A stretch of 64,000 nt of DNA, from contig CM039462.1 of NCBI GenBank assembly GCA_022414725.1, forward strand, positions 54,066,973-54,130,972, in the 5' to 3' direction. The notes below the pieces were generated by a model. The model did no database searches. It was not told the DNA's origin and was given only the letters and a program-made list of their open reading frames with translations. This DNA is from Microglena sp. YARC. Taxonomy: Eukaryota > Chlorophyta > Chlorophyceae > Chlamydomonadales > Chlamydomonadaceae. Below, piece by piece: positions 38,501-45,295 of the stretch. The stretch's first letter is position 1; each line of letters starts with the position of its first letter. The position numbers and the translations under genes were made by a program.

Positions 38501-40736
38501 ACCTCACTATGACCCCCACCACCATGACCCACTCCACTATTCAGAGTGAGAACATTCATGCTGGGGTAGCTGTGCCTCTGGGCACAGGCTGCTTCGACTC
38601 CTCCTCAAGGTGAGGAGGCTTTGGCAGATGCTTTTTGATGTGGGCAGGTAAGGTCCACACCCACAACACCGACCTCACATGACCACCACCACCATGACCC
38701 ACTACCACTATGAGAGAGAACATCATGCTGGGGCAGCTGTGCCCACTTAGCATGGGTTACTTTGACCTCCTGAATTGGGAGGCTTTGGCAGATGCATTCG
38801 ATGGTCACGGAGGGTCTTGGCAGACAAGCATAATGAAAAAAAGTAATGATAACGCCTGGTGGGGCGTGGTATTAAGGGAACCCGTCGTACGCGGGTAGAG
38901 AACGGTCCTACACCTCAACTGACCAGCCACCATTTCAGGTTGACATCCGACCTGCAACGCTCAGGGTGAACGTAGGGAGAAATCGAACCCACCTGGCCCT
39001 GCTTTTTCAGCGATTTGGTGTACCACTAGACCAATCGAAGCACTGAAACGGGTAAAAGAAGAGCAGAATGAATACACTAAGTAAATAAATGGAGCGGCTT
39101 ACTGTGTGTATGTGTGGAGGCGGCTCTGGCAGACGCGTTCGATGTTCACGGGAGGTCTTGGCAGAACAAGCATAATGAATACACTAAGTGAATATATGGT
39201 GCTACTTACTGTGTGTATGTGTGGAGGCGGCTTTGGTGGATGCGTTCGATGTGCAGGTAAGGTTTCAGCGGTCAAGCCTGGCGAATATAAGTAATAAATG
39301 AATGTTACGACTTCCTATTAGGCGTGAGGGGGCCACCTTCAGACACACAGGTTGGTGCTGCATTCGATGTTGTGGGTGGTGGCTATGGTGACCATGATGA
39401 CTCCGGGCCACTCTCCAGCTGACAGGCAGCACGTCTGGCAACTTGTTGTGTCACACCACCCACTCACCAACTACGCGCAGCCTCCACACACCACACACTC
39501 GCCAACCACACACCAACACACATGAGCGCTGACCCAATGCCAACCTCTCTCTTGCTGCTTCTCAGGTTGGGTGCTGCATTCGAACGTCGTGGGTGGCGGC
39601 TACGGTGATAGCATGATGACTCCGGGCCGCTCTCCCAGCCCGAACACCAGGACCATGGTCCCCCTCCTCCATGTACTCGCCCATTGCATCTCCATTTGGT
39701 GACAATGGAGGAATGATGTTCTCCCCTGGCCCTGCTGGTATGTCCCCTGGCCTTATGTCCCCGGGGTACAGCCCTGCCTCCCCACAGTACTCCCCTACCT
39801 CGCCAGCGTACAGCCCCACTTCGCCAGCGTACAGCCCCACATCCCCGGCGTACAGCCCCACCTCTCCGGCGTACAGCCCCACTTCCCCAGCGTACAGCCC
39901 CACCTCGCCAGCGTACAGCCCCACCTCCCCGGCGTACAGCCCCACCTCACCCGGGTACAGCCCCACCTCACCCGGGTACAGCCCCACCTCTCCGGCGTAC
40001 AGCCCTACCTCGCCAGCGTACAGCCCCACCTCACCAGCGTACAGCCCCACCTCTCCCGCGTACAGCCCAACATCACCCTCGTACAGCCCAACATCTCCAT
40101 CCTACAGCCCAACGTCTCCTTCATACAGTCCAACGTCTCCCACCTACAGTCCCACTTCTCCCACCTACAGTCCCACCTCTCCCACCTACAGTCCCACCTC
40201 TCCCACCTACAGTCCCACCTCTCCCACCTACAGTCCCACTTCTCCCACCTACAGCCCAACTTCTCCCACCTACAGCCCAACCTCTCCCACCTACAGCCCA
40301 ACCTCTCCCACCTACAGCCCAACCTCTCCCACCTACAGCCCAACCTCTCCCACCTACAGCCCAACCTCTCCCACCTACAGCCCAACCTCTCCCACCTACA
40401 GCCCAACCTCTCCTGCCTACAGCCCAACCTCTCCTGCCTACAGCCCAACTCTCTCCTGCCTACAGCCCAACATCCCCTGGGCCATCCTCCCCCAATTACA
40501 GCCCTGCCTCGCCCACTGATCCCTCTCCAGCTGCAGCCCCCGCTTCTTACAGCCCAACCTCACCTGCCTACAGCCCCACTTCCCCCACGTACAGCCCTAC
40601 CTCCCCCGCCTACAGCCCCGCATCTCCCGCCTATAGCCCAACATCCCCCGCCTACTCCCCTGGCCGTGATGATGATGATGATGCCGCAAAGACCTCTCCT
40701 CAATCCCCACCCTATTCCCCGGGTGATAATAACTAA
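9836..40736 (+). CDS. RPB1: RNA polymerase II largest subunit RPB1 (whole gene, many exons)
   Basis: Catalytic subunit of nuclear RNA polymerase II. Clearly bounded exons: 9836-9931, 10026-10295, 11208-11584, 11983-12117, 12869-12973, 14012-14161, 14777-14918, 15580-15692 and 16034-16145, all in matching phase. Then, with indels: 16446-16532, 17428-17540 (runs into the gap), 28956-29060, 29487-29683, 30894-31083, 31656-31901, 32686 to about 32960, 33804-34020, 34858 to about 35270, about 35930-35985, 36040-36110, 36815-36990, 37493-37651, 38177-38475 and 39566-40736. At least one exon lies in the gap. Order of domains is canonical: clamp, active site, funnel, bridge helix, trigger loop, CTD. 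Intron sequence far exceeds coding sequence, much of it tandem copies of exon junctions. The first nine exons are open and correctly spliced, so the gene is probably functional. Confidence 0.95.
10488..10678. mobile_element. MITE family 1 copy in RPB1 intron 2
   Basis: Left arm ATCTTTTCGGCTATGATCAG then TAGCTTCTGGGCAGCTCCCC; right arm CTGGCTAAGGGAGCTGACTA ending AACTATGG. Intronic. Confidence 0.65.
11735..11812 (-). repeat. Dispersed repeat family 4 copy in RPB1 intron 3
   Basis: Reverse orientation: GGTTGGCCCCAGTGTAAGC, then GGCTGGCCCCTCAACCTCAT. Matches 2822-2897 and 12983-13063. Confidence 0.6.
11983..15692 (+). CDS. RPB1: RPB1 exons 4-8: clamp, rudder and approach to active site
   Basis: Exons 11983-12117, 12869-12973, 14012-14161, 14777-14918 and 15580-15692. 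They read [40 protein letters not shown], then [35 protein letters not shown] and [20 protein letters not shown], all diagnostic of RPB1. Phases match at every junction and no stop interrupts them. The wording ([16 protein letters not shown]) is nearest to plant RPB1. Introns 5, 6 and 7 each contain copies of the following exon's start. Confidence 0.94.
12983..13063 (+). repeat. Dispersed repeat family 4 copy in RPB1 intron 5
   Basis: Contains GAGGTTGAGGGGGCCAGCC and GGGGCCAACCATGG, directly after the exon 5 donor. A partial MITE family 1 copy (13160-13247) follows. Confidence 0.6.
13430..14011 (+). repeat. 173-bp tandem copies of RPB1 exon 6 acceptor junction
   Basis: Three upstream copies and the real junction are spaced 174, 173 and 173 bp, measured at GGCAAGCGTGTT (13505, 13679, 13852, 14025). 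Each unit has the CCATCCTGCACAGGGGT acceptor, about 25 bases of exon 6 start and a GTGTGTG stretch. In copies 1 and 2 the exon reads GKRV then TAG. Copy 3 has CACACGGG in place of CACAGGGG, losing the AG. Only the last copy continues into open exon 6. Confidence 0.92.
14217..14304 (+). repeat. Partial duplicate of RPB1 exon 6 3' half with donor
   Basis: In the intron after exon 6, 88 bp duplicate the exon's 3' half: [20 protein letters not shown] then MAFKIEW followed by GTGAGT. The copy is open and keeps the donor, but no acceptor is evident. A further small copy of the exon 7 start lies at 14546-14570. Confidence 0.85.
14940..15459 (+). repeat. G/T-rich intron 7 with copy of exon 8 start
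   Basis: GT- and G-rich DNA follows the exon 7 donor. At 15381-15459 lies a diverged copy of the exon 8 start (TTGAGCGCCACATGGTGAAT, then CCAACCGACAGC), about 200 bp before the real exon, without a usable acceptor. Confidence 0.8.
15741..15990 (+). repeat. Tandem copies (about 100 bp) of RPB1 exon 9 acceptor junction
   Basis: Three copies near 15741, 15831 and 15931 precede the real exon at 16034. Each carries GGCTGA(A/T)CC..GTCTGTGACC then CCGTACAATGCTGATTT, and two keep the CCTTCCT-TGCA acceptor region. One has a TAG in place of the coding sequence, and one has GCATG in place of GCAGG and so has lost the acceptor. Confidence 0.88.
16034..16145 (+). CDS. RPB1: RPB1 exon 9: catalytic [10 protein letters not shown] motif
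   Basis: Encodes [20 protein letters not shown] followed by [17 protein letters not shown]. The three aspartates of DFDGD coordinate the active-site magnesium. Acceptor TTTGCAG, donor AGT|GTGAGT, phase 2 to 0. A damaged copy of the exon's 3' end lies just after it (16183-16210). Confidence 0.97.
16446..17540 (+). CDS. RPB1: RPB1 exons 10-11 (frame-damaged, run into gap)
   Basis: 16446 to about 16532 reads, across two apparent indels, as VPTN..IV..SGQANKPV..CIVQ, the conserved segment before the funnel; a possible GC donor ends it. 17428-17540 reads [19 protein letters not shown], then an apparent indel and PMPCPDP before the Ns. These are the first exons with frame damage, marking where sequence quality drops. 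The DNA between (16550-17427) holds nothing I can identify except an ATC-rich tract at 17355-17405. Confidence 0.7.
17541..18540. other. Assembly gap of exactly 1000 N
   Basis: A run of exactly 1000 N, the usual placeholder for a gap of unknown size. The RPB1 exon for the start of the funnel region, and the intact parent of the repeat units that follow, probably lie here. Confidence 0.99.
18541..28560 (+). repeat. About 10-kb minisatellite built from an RPB1 exon fragment
   Basis: Roughly 80-90 head-to-tail units of about 110-120 bp. Each has an exon-like part (GGCTCGTCCACATCACCTGA, then ATGGAGCTGGGCCCTGATGG and CACACGACTGCTGATC), a donor-like GTGAACAATGTTGCATAGCA, a GT-rich stretch and a run of 8-30 G. 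The first part translates [20 protein letters not shown], matching the RPB1 segment LVH-x-x-W-x-E-x-G-P-D-x-x-R of plants. The TGA replaces the expected W codon in nearly all units, so none is a working exon. Units differ mostly by small indels, as in raw long reads, so true divergence is hard to judge. The array also starts abruptly at the gap. Confidence 0.92.
28731..28910 (+). repeat. Copies of RPB1 exon 28956 start
   Basis: 28731-28787 is a diverged copy of the next exon start (GGTTACAGTGACCTGATGGC, then GATGCAACACG). Three short copies of CATGCGCATTGGTATC follow at 28797, 28848 and 28891, separated by CACACCCC DNA. Confidence 0.8.
28956..31901 (+). CDS. RPB1: RPB1 exons 13-16: funnel and region before bridge helix
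   Basis: 28956-29060 (intact, 35 codons) reads [20 protein letters not shown] then TINDIIEK. 29487-29683 includes [20 protein letters not shown]. 30894-31083 reads [20 protein letters not shown], then [20 protein letters not shown] and DDYGPESRG. 31656-31901 reads [15 protein letters not shown] and [16 protein letters not shown]. All keep consensus splice sites (TTGCAG..GTGAGG, GACAG..GTAACA, TTGCAG..GTGCGT, TTACAG..GTAAGT), but three of four contain single-base indels, which I read as sequencing errors. Confidence 0.88.
29372..30025 (+). repeat. Junction copies and CATGCGCATTGGTATC repeats in RPB1 introns
   Basis: 29372-29410 copies the start of exon 29487. 29993-30025 copies its 3' end and donor (AAGATGTCATCAGCAGGTAA). 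Between them, 29707-29965 has about seven copies of CATGCGCATTGGTATC in CACCCCA-rich DNA, resembling the codons for MSIGIA of the exon at 28956. Confidence 0.75.
30050..30215. mobile_element. MITE family 2 copy in RPB1 intron
   Basis: GGCATATCATGTGATTTTGA, then CCAAAGGCAAGTATGATATC; later GTAACTTTGCCTAGTCAGAT and CTGCTGGCATTCATATG. Internal order matches 63261-63447; ends are degraded. Confidence 0.55.
30604..30886 (+). repeat. Two 130-bp tandem copies and C-run before RPB1 exon 15
   Basis: 30604-30690 and 30735-30810 are diverged copies of one segment (TTGCAGGG..TTGCATT, then GCAGCTACTGCAG..AGTATGAGC). A C-run (30860-30886) directly precedes the CATTGCAG acceptor and serves as its pyrimidine tract. 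Confidence 0.75.
31135..31235 (+). repeat. Copy of RPB1 exon 15 3' end with donor
   Basis: GAGGCCTTGCCTCTCAGGTG CGTCACTTTT repeats the exon end at 31060-31095 about 140 bp downstream, donor included. Confidence 0.8.
31487..31640. mobile_element. Dispersed repeat family 3 copy in RPB1 intron
   Basis: Contains AGGCTAAAAT..CTTACTTGACC..GACAGGAGG and CCGACGGGGGGCCCTGAGTT, matching 58530-58700 and, in reverse, 61540-61745. Confidence 0.55.
31930..32680 (+). repeat. Junction copies and G-runs before RPB1 exon 17
   Basis: 32030-32085 repeats the 3' end and donor of exon 31656-31901 (TCTCAAGCTAGATGTAAGT). Four copies of the next acceptor junction (CTCC..AGGAGGG(T/C)AAGCTG..CAGAAGT) lie near 32165, 32308, 32470 and 32572 before the real one at 32686. 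Sense G-runs sit at 31938-31978, 32248-32265 and 32391-32410. Confidence 0.82.
32686..35270 (+). CDS. RPB1: RPB1 exons 17-19: bridge-helix and trigger-loop region (frame-damaged)
   Basis: 32686 to about 32960 includes [14 protein letters not shown] and [16 protein letters not shown]. 33804-34020 includes LDELSKEAQ and, across indels, [16 protein letters not shown]. 34858 to about 35270 includes AAQS..EEPTTQM, then [17 protein letters not shown] across an indel (the trigger loop), KNIKTPS and a [17 protein letters not shown] frame. Apparent indels occur every few dozen bases. Identification is by short runs in all three frames in the right order; exact ends are uncertain. Confidence 0.75.
34255..34850 (+). 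repeat. Tandem copies of RPB1 exon 19 start
   Basis: Four diverged copies (near 34262, 34436, 34577 and 34737) of the segment CAGGCACACGCTGGCGAATG, then CATTGGATCCATTGCC, precede the real exon at 34858, with period about 140-175 bp. Several include the CAGGTGAGG..GAGGCTCGCTTCAA acceptor junction. Confidence 0.85.
35420..35935 (+). repeat. C-rich DNA with copies of RPB1 exon 20
   Basis: Copies of CTCAGAGAAAT..TTATGGACAAAA and AGAGAAATGATTCTGGACAA, then GAAGCTGAC, lie at 35436-35475, 35660-35700 and (partial) 35757-35785, between C-runs at 35701-35714 and 35781-35804. The real exon is around 35930-35985 ([11 protein letters not shown]). Confidence 0.75.
35930..38475 (+). CDS. RPB1: RPB1 exons 20-24: C-terminal catalytic core (frame-damaged)
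   Basis: Recognisable pieces in order are [11 protein letters not shown] (about 35935), [14 protein letters not shown] and [10 protein letters not shown] (36040-36110), [22 protein letters not shown] (36815-36990), [11 protein letters not shown] and RNVIEFDG (37493-37651), and [39 protein letters not shown] and [15 protein letters not shown] (38177-38475). These match the conserved end of the RPB1 core up to the cleft and clamp closure. Donors GTAAGC and GTAAGG are visible. Frames are broken by indels in most pieces. Confidence 0.78.
36176..36815 (+). repeat. Copies of RPB1 exons 21 and 22
   Basis: 36176-36235 repeats the exon 21 sequence. 36632-36740 repeats the exon 22 start (GGTGGACTGATGGACACCCT, then CAAGCGATGGAGAC) about 180 bp before the real one. 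CA/CCA-rich DNA separates them. Confidence 0.7.
37290..37490 (+). repeat. Copies of RPB1 exon 23 acceptor
   Basis: CATAATCAGGTGTTGGCCTT (37337) and CTTATCAGGTGTTGGTTTTT (37409) precede the real CTTAACAGGTGTTGGCC at 37485-37501. Period is about 75 bp. A G-run at 37117-37143 follows the preceding exon. Confidence 0.8.
38505..39260 (+). repeat. Copies of RPB1 exon 24 3' end, interrupted by a SINE
   Basis: Copies of GTGAGAACATCATGCTGGGG, then CAGCTGTGCC..GGCTTTGGCAGATGCGTTCG, lie at 38540-38650 and 38708-38815. Shorter copies of the very end (GGAGGCGGCTTTGGTGGATG, then CGTTCGATGTGCAGGTAAGG) are at 39110-39150 and 39225-39262. A copy of exon 24's start lies before it at 38072-38130. Confidence 0.83.
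38836..39041 (-). mobile_element. tRNA-derived SINE sharing the LINE 3' tail
   Basis: On the minus strand the element starts GCTTCGATTGGTCTAGTGG, with a pol III A box TGGTCTAGTGG (39023-39033) and B box GGGTTCGATT (38981-38990) at tRNA-like spacing. A unique body follows, and a 3' tail TACCACGCCCCACCAGGCGT then TATC and a T-rich end (38836-38880). The tail is nearly identical to the 3' end of the LINE at 45786-45826. It sits among RPB1 exon 24 junction copies. Confidence 0.75.
39335..39425 (+). repeat. Copy of RPB1 CTD-exon 5' junction
   Basis: CACAGGTTGGTGCTGCATTC..TGTGGGTGGTGGCTA..CATGATGACTCCGGGCCACT repeats the start of the exon at 39566 about 215 bp upstream. Confidence 0.85.
39566..40736 (+). 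CDS. RPB1: RPB1 last exon: linker and C-terminal heptad domain
   Basis: After the TTCTCAG acceptor the exon encodes the linker ([11 protein letters not shown] in one frame), then from about 39671 [20 protein letters not shown], then about 32 in-frame heptads YSPTSP(A/G/S/T). Position 7 is A first, then S, then T. A two-base insertion near 40447 shifts the frame. Beyond it the pattern continues with degenerate heptads, a D-rich stretch and the end YSPGDNN with TAA at 40734-40736. The heptads recruit mRNA-processing factors when phosphorylated on S2 and S5. Position 7 has no lysine in the regular block. Antisense frames over this repeat (GEVGLYA) are shadows. Confidence 0.95.
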
Positions 40737-40950
40737 TTGGCCACTATGCAAGCTGCAGGGAGGGAGGTGGTACAGGAGCTTGACGTGCCACTATGGGGTG
40801 GCCTAAGTGGAAGAGAGAGACACACAGACCTCTCCTTACTCCCCGGGTGACGCTAACTAGTTGGCCACTATGCAAGCTGCTGGGAAGGAGGTGGTACAGG
40901 AGCTTGACGTGCCACTAAGAGGTGGCTTAGGCTGAGGAGAGACACACAGA
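40690..40950 (+). repeat. Duplicated RPB1 stop codon and 3' UTR
   Basis: The segment ACCTCTCCT..CCCGGGTGAT..TAACTAATTGGCC, then ACTATGCAAGCTGC..GGAGCTTGACGTGCCACTA, occurs twice with a period of about 123 bp (40691-40800 and 40828-40930). The second copy encodes PYSPGDAN and then TAG. It is a tandem duplication of the gene's terminal coding bases and UTR. Confidence 0.9.
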
Positions 40951-41399
40951 CCTCCCTCTTAGCCGAGCTCTTAGCTTAGGCCACCCCAATGGTGTCAGCG
41001 AAAGATCCTGAGCCACGTGAACGTGAACGGATCCTATTGAGACATCATTCACTGAGCAGTCCCCACCTCTGCTCAGTGGGTGGTGGCTCAGAGCGTGTGT
41101 TAACAGTCACCGAGAGTAGCTGTGTGCCAAAGAGAGATAGTGATGTCCCCATCCCAGTTATGTGGTTGGTCAACAGTTGGTATGTAGACAGTTCTGCGGA
41201 AGACAGACAGGGGGAAGGTCGACAGTTCTGCGGAAGACAGACAGGAGGTGGTAGGTCGACAAACAGGAGGAACCTAGCCACAAAACTGAGGGGTAACATC
41301 AACATTAGTTTCAGGGGAAATATCAGCGATTTGGGAATCATCACGTGCAAGGGAACATCAGTGATATGGGAAGCATCTGTCTCAATGTATACACCAGTT

Positions 41400-41535
41400 T
41401 AACCAGAGGTGACCGGCCCAGATTCATGCGCTTGTAGCGTGGTATGAAGGCCTGGGTCCACGCCGAACCCTTAGGTATAATCGACTACCCTGCCGGCTGT
41501 CCTTTGTTGTACCAAGGTTGATCCCTGTACGGTTG
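41400..41535 (+). repeat. Dispersed repeat shared with 43880-44035
   Basis: Both stretches share AACCAGAGG..CCGGCCCAG.TTCATG, then GGTATAATCG and GTACCAAGGTTGA-like blocks. They are diverged copies of an unknown element. No gene is evident between 41000 and 45780. Confidence 0.5.
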
Positions 41536-41618
41536 AGCCGTGTAGAGTGATGTACCGAGGTTGAGCCATGTACAATTTAGCTGTGTAGAACTGAGGTCGA
41601 GATTGGGCCTGTTCAGAG

Positions 41619-42200
41619 TCAATGCGTGCTCATGTGGGCAGATATCTGCTTCCGTCAGTTGAGCTCACCAACATCCTCTACAGTCATGTTCTGCCAGCAA
41701 TGCAATCCCAACTGTGGAAGTAATTCAACGGACGTGCTTGTGTGTTGGGAAGCATCGGTGTCATGAGATATATGAGGTTAAAGAGTGTATGCATGCTCAT
41801 GTCGATAGGTAGTTGCCTCCATCAGTTGAGCTCACCAACATCCTCTGCAATCATGTTCTGCCAGCAATGCAATCCCAACTGCGGAATCAATTCAAGGGAC
41901 GTGCTTTAGGAAGCATCGGTGTCGTGAGATATATGTAGGGAGCGGCAAATCATATGATGTTGACCAAGGACGAGTATGATATCATATGATATCATACACA
42001 AATCATATGATTTGATGCCCCACGCCAAAGTCACCCAGTCAGACCGCCGGCATCATATGATATCATATGATGACATGATATCATTTGATATCATATTGCC
42101 GATCCCTAGATATATGAGGTTAAAGAGTGTATGCATGCTCATGTCGATAGGTAGTTGCCTCCATCAGTTGAGCTCGCCAACATCCTCTACAATCATCTAC
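41619..42200 (+). repeat. Three-copy tandem repeat (about 165 bp)
   Basis: Copies at 41619-41760, 41785-41925 and 42128-42200 share GCATGCTCATGTCGATAGGT, then CAGTTGAGCTCACCAACATC and CTGCCAGCAATGCAATCCCA. A MITE has inserted between copies 2 and 3. Confidence 0.88.
41936..42108. mobile_element. hAT-like MITE (family 2), complete, with 8-bp TSD
   Basis: A 173-bp element beginning TAGGGAGCGGCAAATC and ending GCCGATCCCTA (inverted termini), rich in ATATCATATGAT palindromes. It is flanked by the 8-bp direct repeat GATATATG (41928-41935 and 42109-42116). The neighbouring tandem-repeat copy at 41767-41774 carries a single GATATATG, the empty site. The TSD length and TAGGG ends are typical of hAT transposons. 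No transposase is in the window. Confidence 0.9.
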
Positions 42201-42262
42201 TACCAGCAGTGGTGGCCATAACCCAGCTACGGCAGGGATTGGATTGTTGGGCTGTTGCATAG

Positions 42263-42925
42263 GTTGGATTGTTACATGGTTTTGCAGCCAACTCTGGGCT
42301 GCAAACATTCTTTCGATTCCAAGTCCTCCCCCGGCGATACCCAGGGAAATCAGGGAGCATACTAAATGTATTTGAGAGTTGAATGTAACGGAGCCTGCGT
42401 CCTTAATCCGGATTGGGCAGGTGAAAGACGTGTCTAGGTAGAACAACGGCAGAGTTTGTTGGATTGGATTGTTACATGGTTCTGCAGCCAGCTCTGGGCT
42501 GCTCCCTGTCTTCTAATTCCAAGTTCCCACCTGGGTACCAGGAAGCATTCTAAACAGAATTGACAGTTGACGGACTGAACAGAATGGACTTGTCCAGGAA
42601 GATACAGAGGCAGACTTGGTTGGATTGGATTGTTACATGGTTCTGCAGCCAACTCTGGGCTGCTCCCTGTCTTCTAATTCCAAGTTCCAACCTGGGTACC
42701 AGGAAGCATTCTAAACAGAATTGACAGTTGACGGACTAAACAGAATGGACTTGTCCAGGAAGATACAGAGGCAGACTTGGTTGGATTGGATTGTTACATG
42801 GTTCTGCAGCCAACTCTGGGCTGCTCCCGTCTTCTAATTCCAAGTTCCCATCAGGGTATCAGTAAGCATACTAAACAGAATATACAGTTGACAGACTAAA
42901 CAGAATATACTTTTCCAGATAAAGA
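42263..42925 (+). repeat. 160-200-bp tandem repeat, four copies
   Basis: Copies start at GGATTGTTACATGGTT near 42267, 42465, 42624 and 42785 (periods 198, 160, 160). They share TGCAGCCAACTCTGGGCTGC, then CTTCTAATTCCAAGTTCC and GGACTTGTCCAGGAAGATAC. Non-coding. Confidence 0.9.
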
Positions 42926-42942
42926 CTACAGTAGAGGTCATA

Positions 42943-43134
42943 GCTTTTCTTTTTGGCTACGAGAAGCAGCTTCTAGGCAGCTCCTTATGTTGGCTATTCA
43001 GCAAAATCTAAAGCCACCTAGTTCACTTGGAAGCTGACATTGACAGCTCTCCAGAAATGCTGAAGTGTTTGGGATTAGTCAAGTGGCTTGCCCAGGGAGC
43101 TGCTTAGAAGCAGGTGCTTGAAGCTGAAAAGTAA
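42943..43134. mobile_element. MITE family 1 copy
   Basis: Starts CATAGCTTTTCTTTTTGGCT with AGCAGCTTCTAGGCAGCTCC, and ends CCCAGGGAGCTGCTTAGAAG then GAAGCTGAAAAG. A more damaged copy follows at 43273-43450. Confidence 0.75.
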
Positions 43135-44869
43135 CGCACTGGTAGGGATTAATTAATGGGCTACAGAGCCCACACAGTCATCAACGGACAAAACTTCGGA
43201 GACACGTTATCGTATTTCCTAACTAAAATGCAATATGCACAGTTAGGCCTTGCTGCAGAGGGCCAGGGTGCCATGGCTTTCCTTTTCGACTTTTCTTGGC
43301 AGCTTCTAGGCAGCTCCCTAAGCCAGCCAGCCACTGCGCCGCCCCAAAATATTTCAGCAGTTCTGGTCTGCTGATTGTGTCAGCTTCGATGTGCACTACC
43401 TTGGTTAGGTTTGGCTCAATAGCCAGTCAGGGGAGCTGCCTAGAAGGTGCACGACCCTGCCAGGATCGTGCACTCTACCCTGAACAGGTCCGAGTTTCGA
43501 GTCTCGTGGTTTTGGAAGGTTTAGCCAAAACAGGGTCGCAGGTAGCAGGTAGCGATCGCTACTAGTAGCAGAAAAAGGCCTTGGGCCAAGTGCTCGGTCC
43601 TAACTGAAAAACAGGATGAGGCTTGTATTCCTACACATTATGGGTAAGACCAAAGCAGGCCTTCTCGAAAAATGGACCGGCTATGAAGGTTAATAACCCT
43701 ACTAGGCTAGGGAACGAAACAGCCTTTGGTCGACATCATATGATATGCTGGTCCCTAGTTATATAGGAAGAGGGGTGTCTTGGGCTAGGCAAGGAAGTGA
43801 CATGATGACATGGTCTGCCAATCTTCATGCTGCTCGCCTGCAGTCTATGTGGGTGGTGAAGAGTATATGTGTATGTGGGTAGGGAAACCAGAGGCGGCCG
43901 GTCCAGGTTCATGTGCAGGTGGCGTGGGGAGAATGCCTCGGTCAATTGGTTGGGGACGAAGGCCTCGGTCGATGTAGGACCCTGAGGTATAATCGGCACC
44001 ACAGCCGGTTGTACAGCCGTCGTACCGAGGTTAAGTCTTCATTGGGGGCAGGAAAACACAACTCCTACTAATACTTATACTCGGCACTGATCACACGCAG
44101 GATATTTGGTCAGCGTTTCCTGGGATAACCGGAAGTGGTGGTAGCAACTTGTGCACCATCACAAAGGTTGGTCGGCCCTGGTTGAGTAATGCATCCCTAC
44201 CATCAACCCTAGTTTCTTGGGTGGTTTTAAGGTTGTTGAGGTTTTTTTCAAGGGACCTGTCGCATATGCAGTTGTCATGGCTGGCCTGTTGGCCGCATGT
44301 GCAGCTGTCACCTAAGATTAGCACCATGCACACACTAGGCCCGGCTGTGTGTAGCTGTATCAGTCTGATCTAGACTGTGATGTTGCATATCAGTCTGATC
44401 TAATCTACAGTCTAGATCTCAGGGGTTCTCGCTTAATTGAAAACTTGCTAAAACAAAAAAAACTAGGATTCCAAATGGCGGATTTCAGGTGGCAGCAACA
44501 AAGAAAGATAGGATTCCAAGTACCGAATTCCAAGTGAACTCCTGGTTCCTGAGTGCTAGACTGTTGTCTGGTTCCGGAGTGCTAGACAGATTGTCTGTCT
44601 GGCCCTTCAAATAGTTCCACTTAATTTTAGATTGTGTTTCGGATCTGCAAAAGATGGCCGCACAACTTCATGGTGTTGGAGATGGGTGCTGTCATGTGCA
44701 GCATATATTGAATATTATACTTGTACAGTCTCTACGGGCCCTTGGTCCCGAATTGATCATGTACACCGTACATTATCTTAAACTGGGTTCTCTGATGTGC
44801 AGCATATATTGGATCTTTTGGTTCCCCCCCGGAGCCCCAGCCCGGACTGGGAATAGCTTACGGCCGCCC

Positions 44870-45057
44870 GTCTAGGGGTAGGTCAAATAGGCTAAAGGGA
44901 CTTGCCCAACCGTGACAGGAGTCACTAGAGGCCTAAATAGGCTACCGCTCACGCAGCCTATGCAGGTTGTGTTCGCACATGGGAGCTGTCCTCGCGTCAC
45001 ACCTTCGAAGTTTAGAACATGTTGGTAATTAGTACCTGACAATTGGCACTGGTGGTG
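44870..45057. repeat. Family 3 fragment and unassigned DNA
   Basis: 44873-44930 contains GGTAGGTCAAATAGGCTAAA, then GGGACTTGCCCAACCGTGAC, the core of dispersed repeat family 3. No gene is recognised between 43450 and 45057. Confidence 0.55.
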
Positions 45058-45059
45058 AT

Positions 45060-45295
45060 GATGACGCCTGGTGGGGCGTGGTAGTAAGGAAGCCCCGTCT
45101 CACAGCGGTAGGGAATGGACTGCTACTTTACTTGTACAAAGCTACCATGCGTGAGCCGGTACCCCATGTGCGGCAGACGACGTCGGTAAGGTCTTGCCAA
45201 CTCCTGAATCACCCATCTTTGTTAGGCTCACTTGCACTGCCATCCATGTTTTATCCTGCCTGTTCAAATTGAGGTGACAAGTCAAACCTAATCAA
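45060..45295 (-). mobile_element. 5'-truncated relative of the LINE or SINE (3' tail)
   Basis: The minus strand ends CTACCACGCCCCACCAGGCG, then TCATCATCACC, the same 3' tail as the LINE (45795-45826) and SINE (38848-38880). The body upstream differs from both, so it is another member of the group using this tail. Its upstream limit is unclear. Confidence 0.5.

Noticed and set aside
39562..40448. Antisense repeats GEVGLYA and RLGCRWE
   Set aside because: They are the complement of the CTD heptad codons, with no start context or independent support.
41045..41402. ORFs just after RPB1
   Set aside because: They contain short direct repeats (GTCGACAGTTCTGCGGAAGA) and no recognisable domain; probably 3' flanking DNA.
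43440..43520. tRNA-like stretch with GGTAGAGTGCACGATCC and GAGTTTCGAGTCTCG
   Set aside because: A and B box-like pieces are in inconsistent orientation and no cloverleaf forms; a palindrome inside a damaged MITE is the simpler view.
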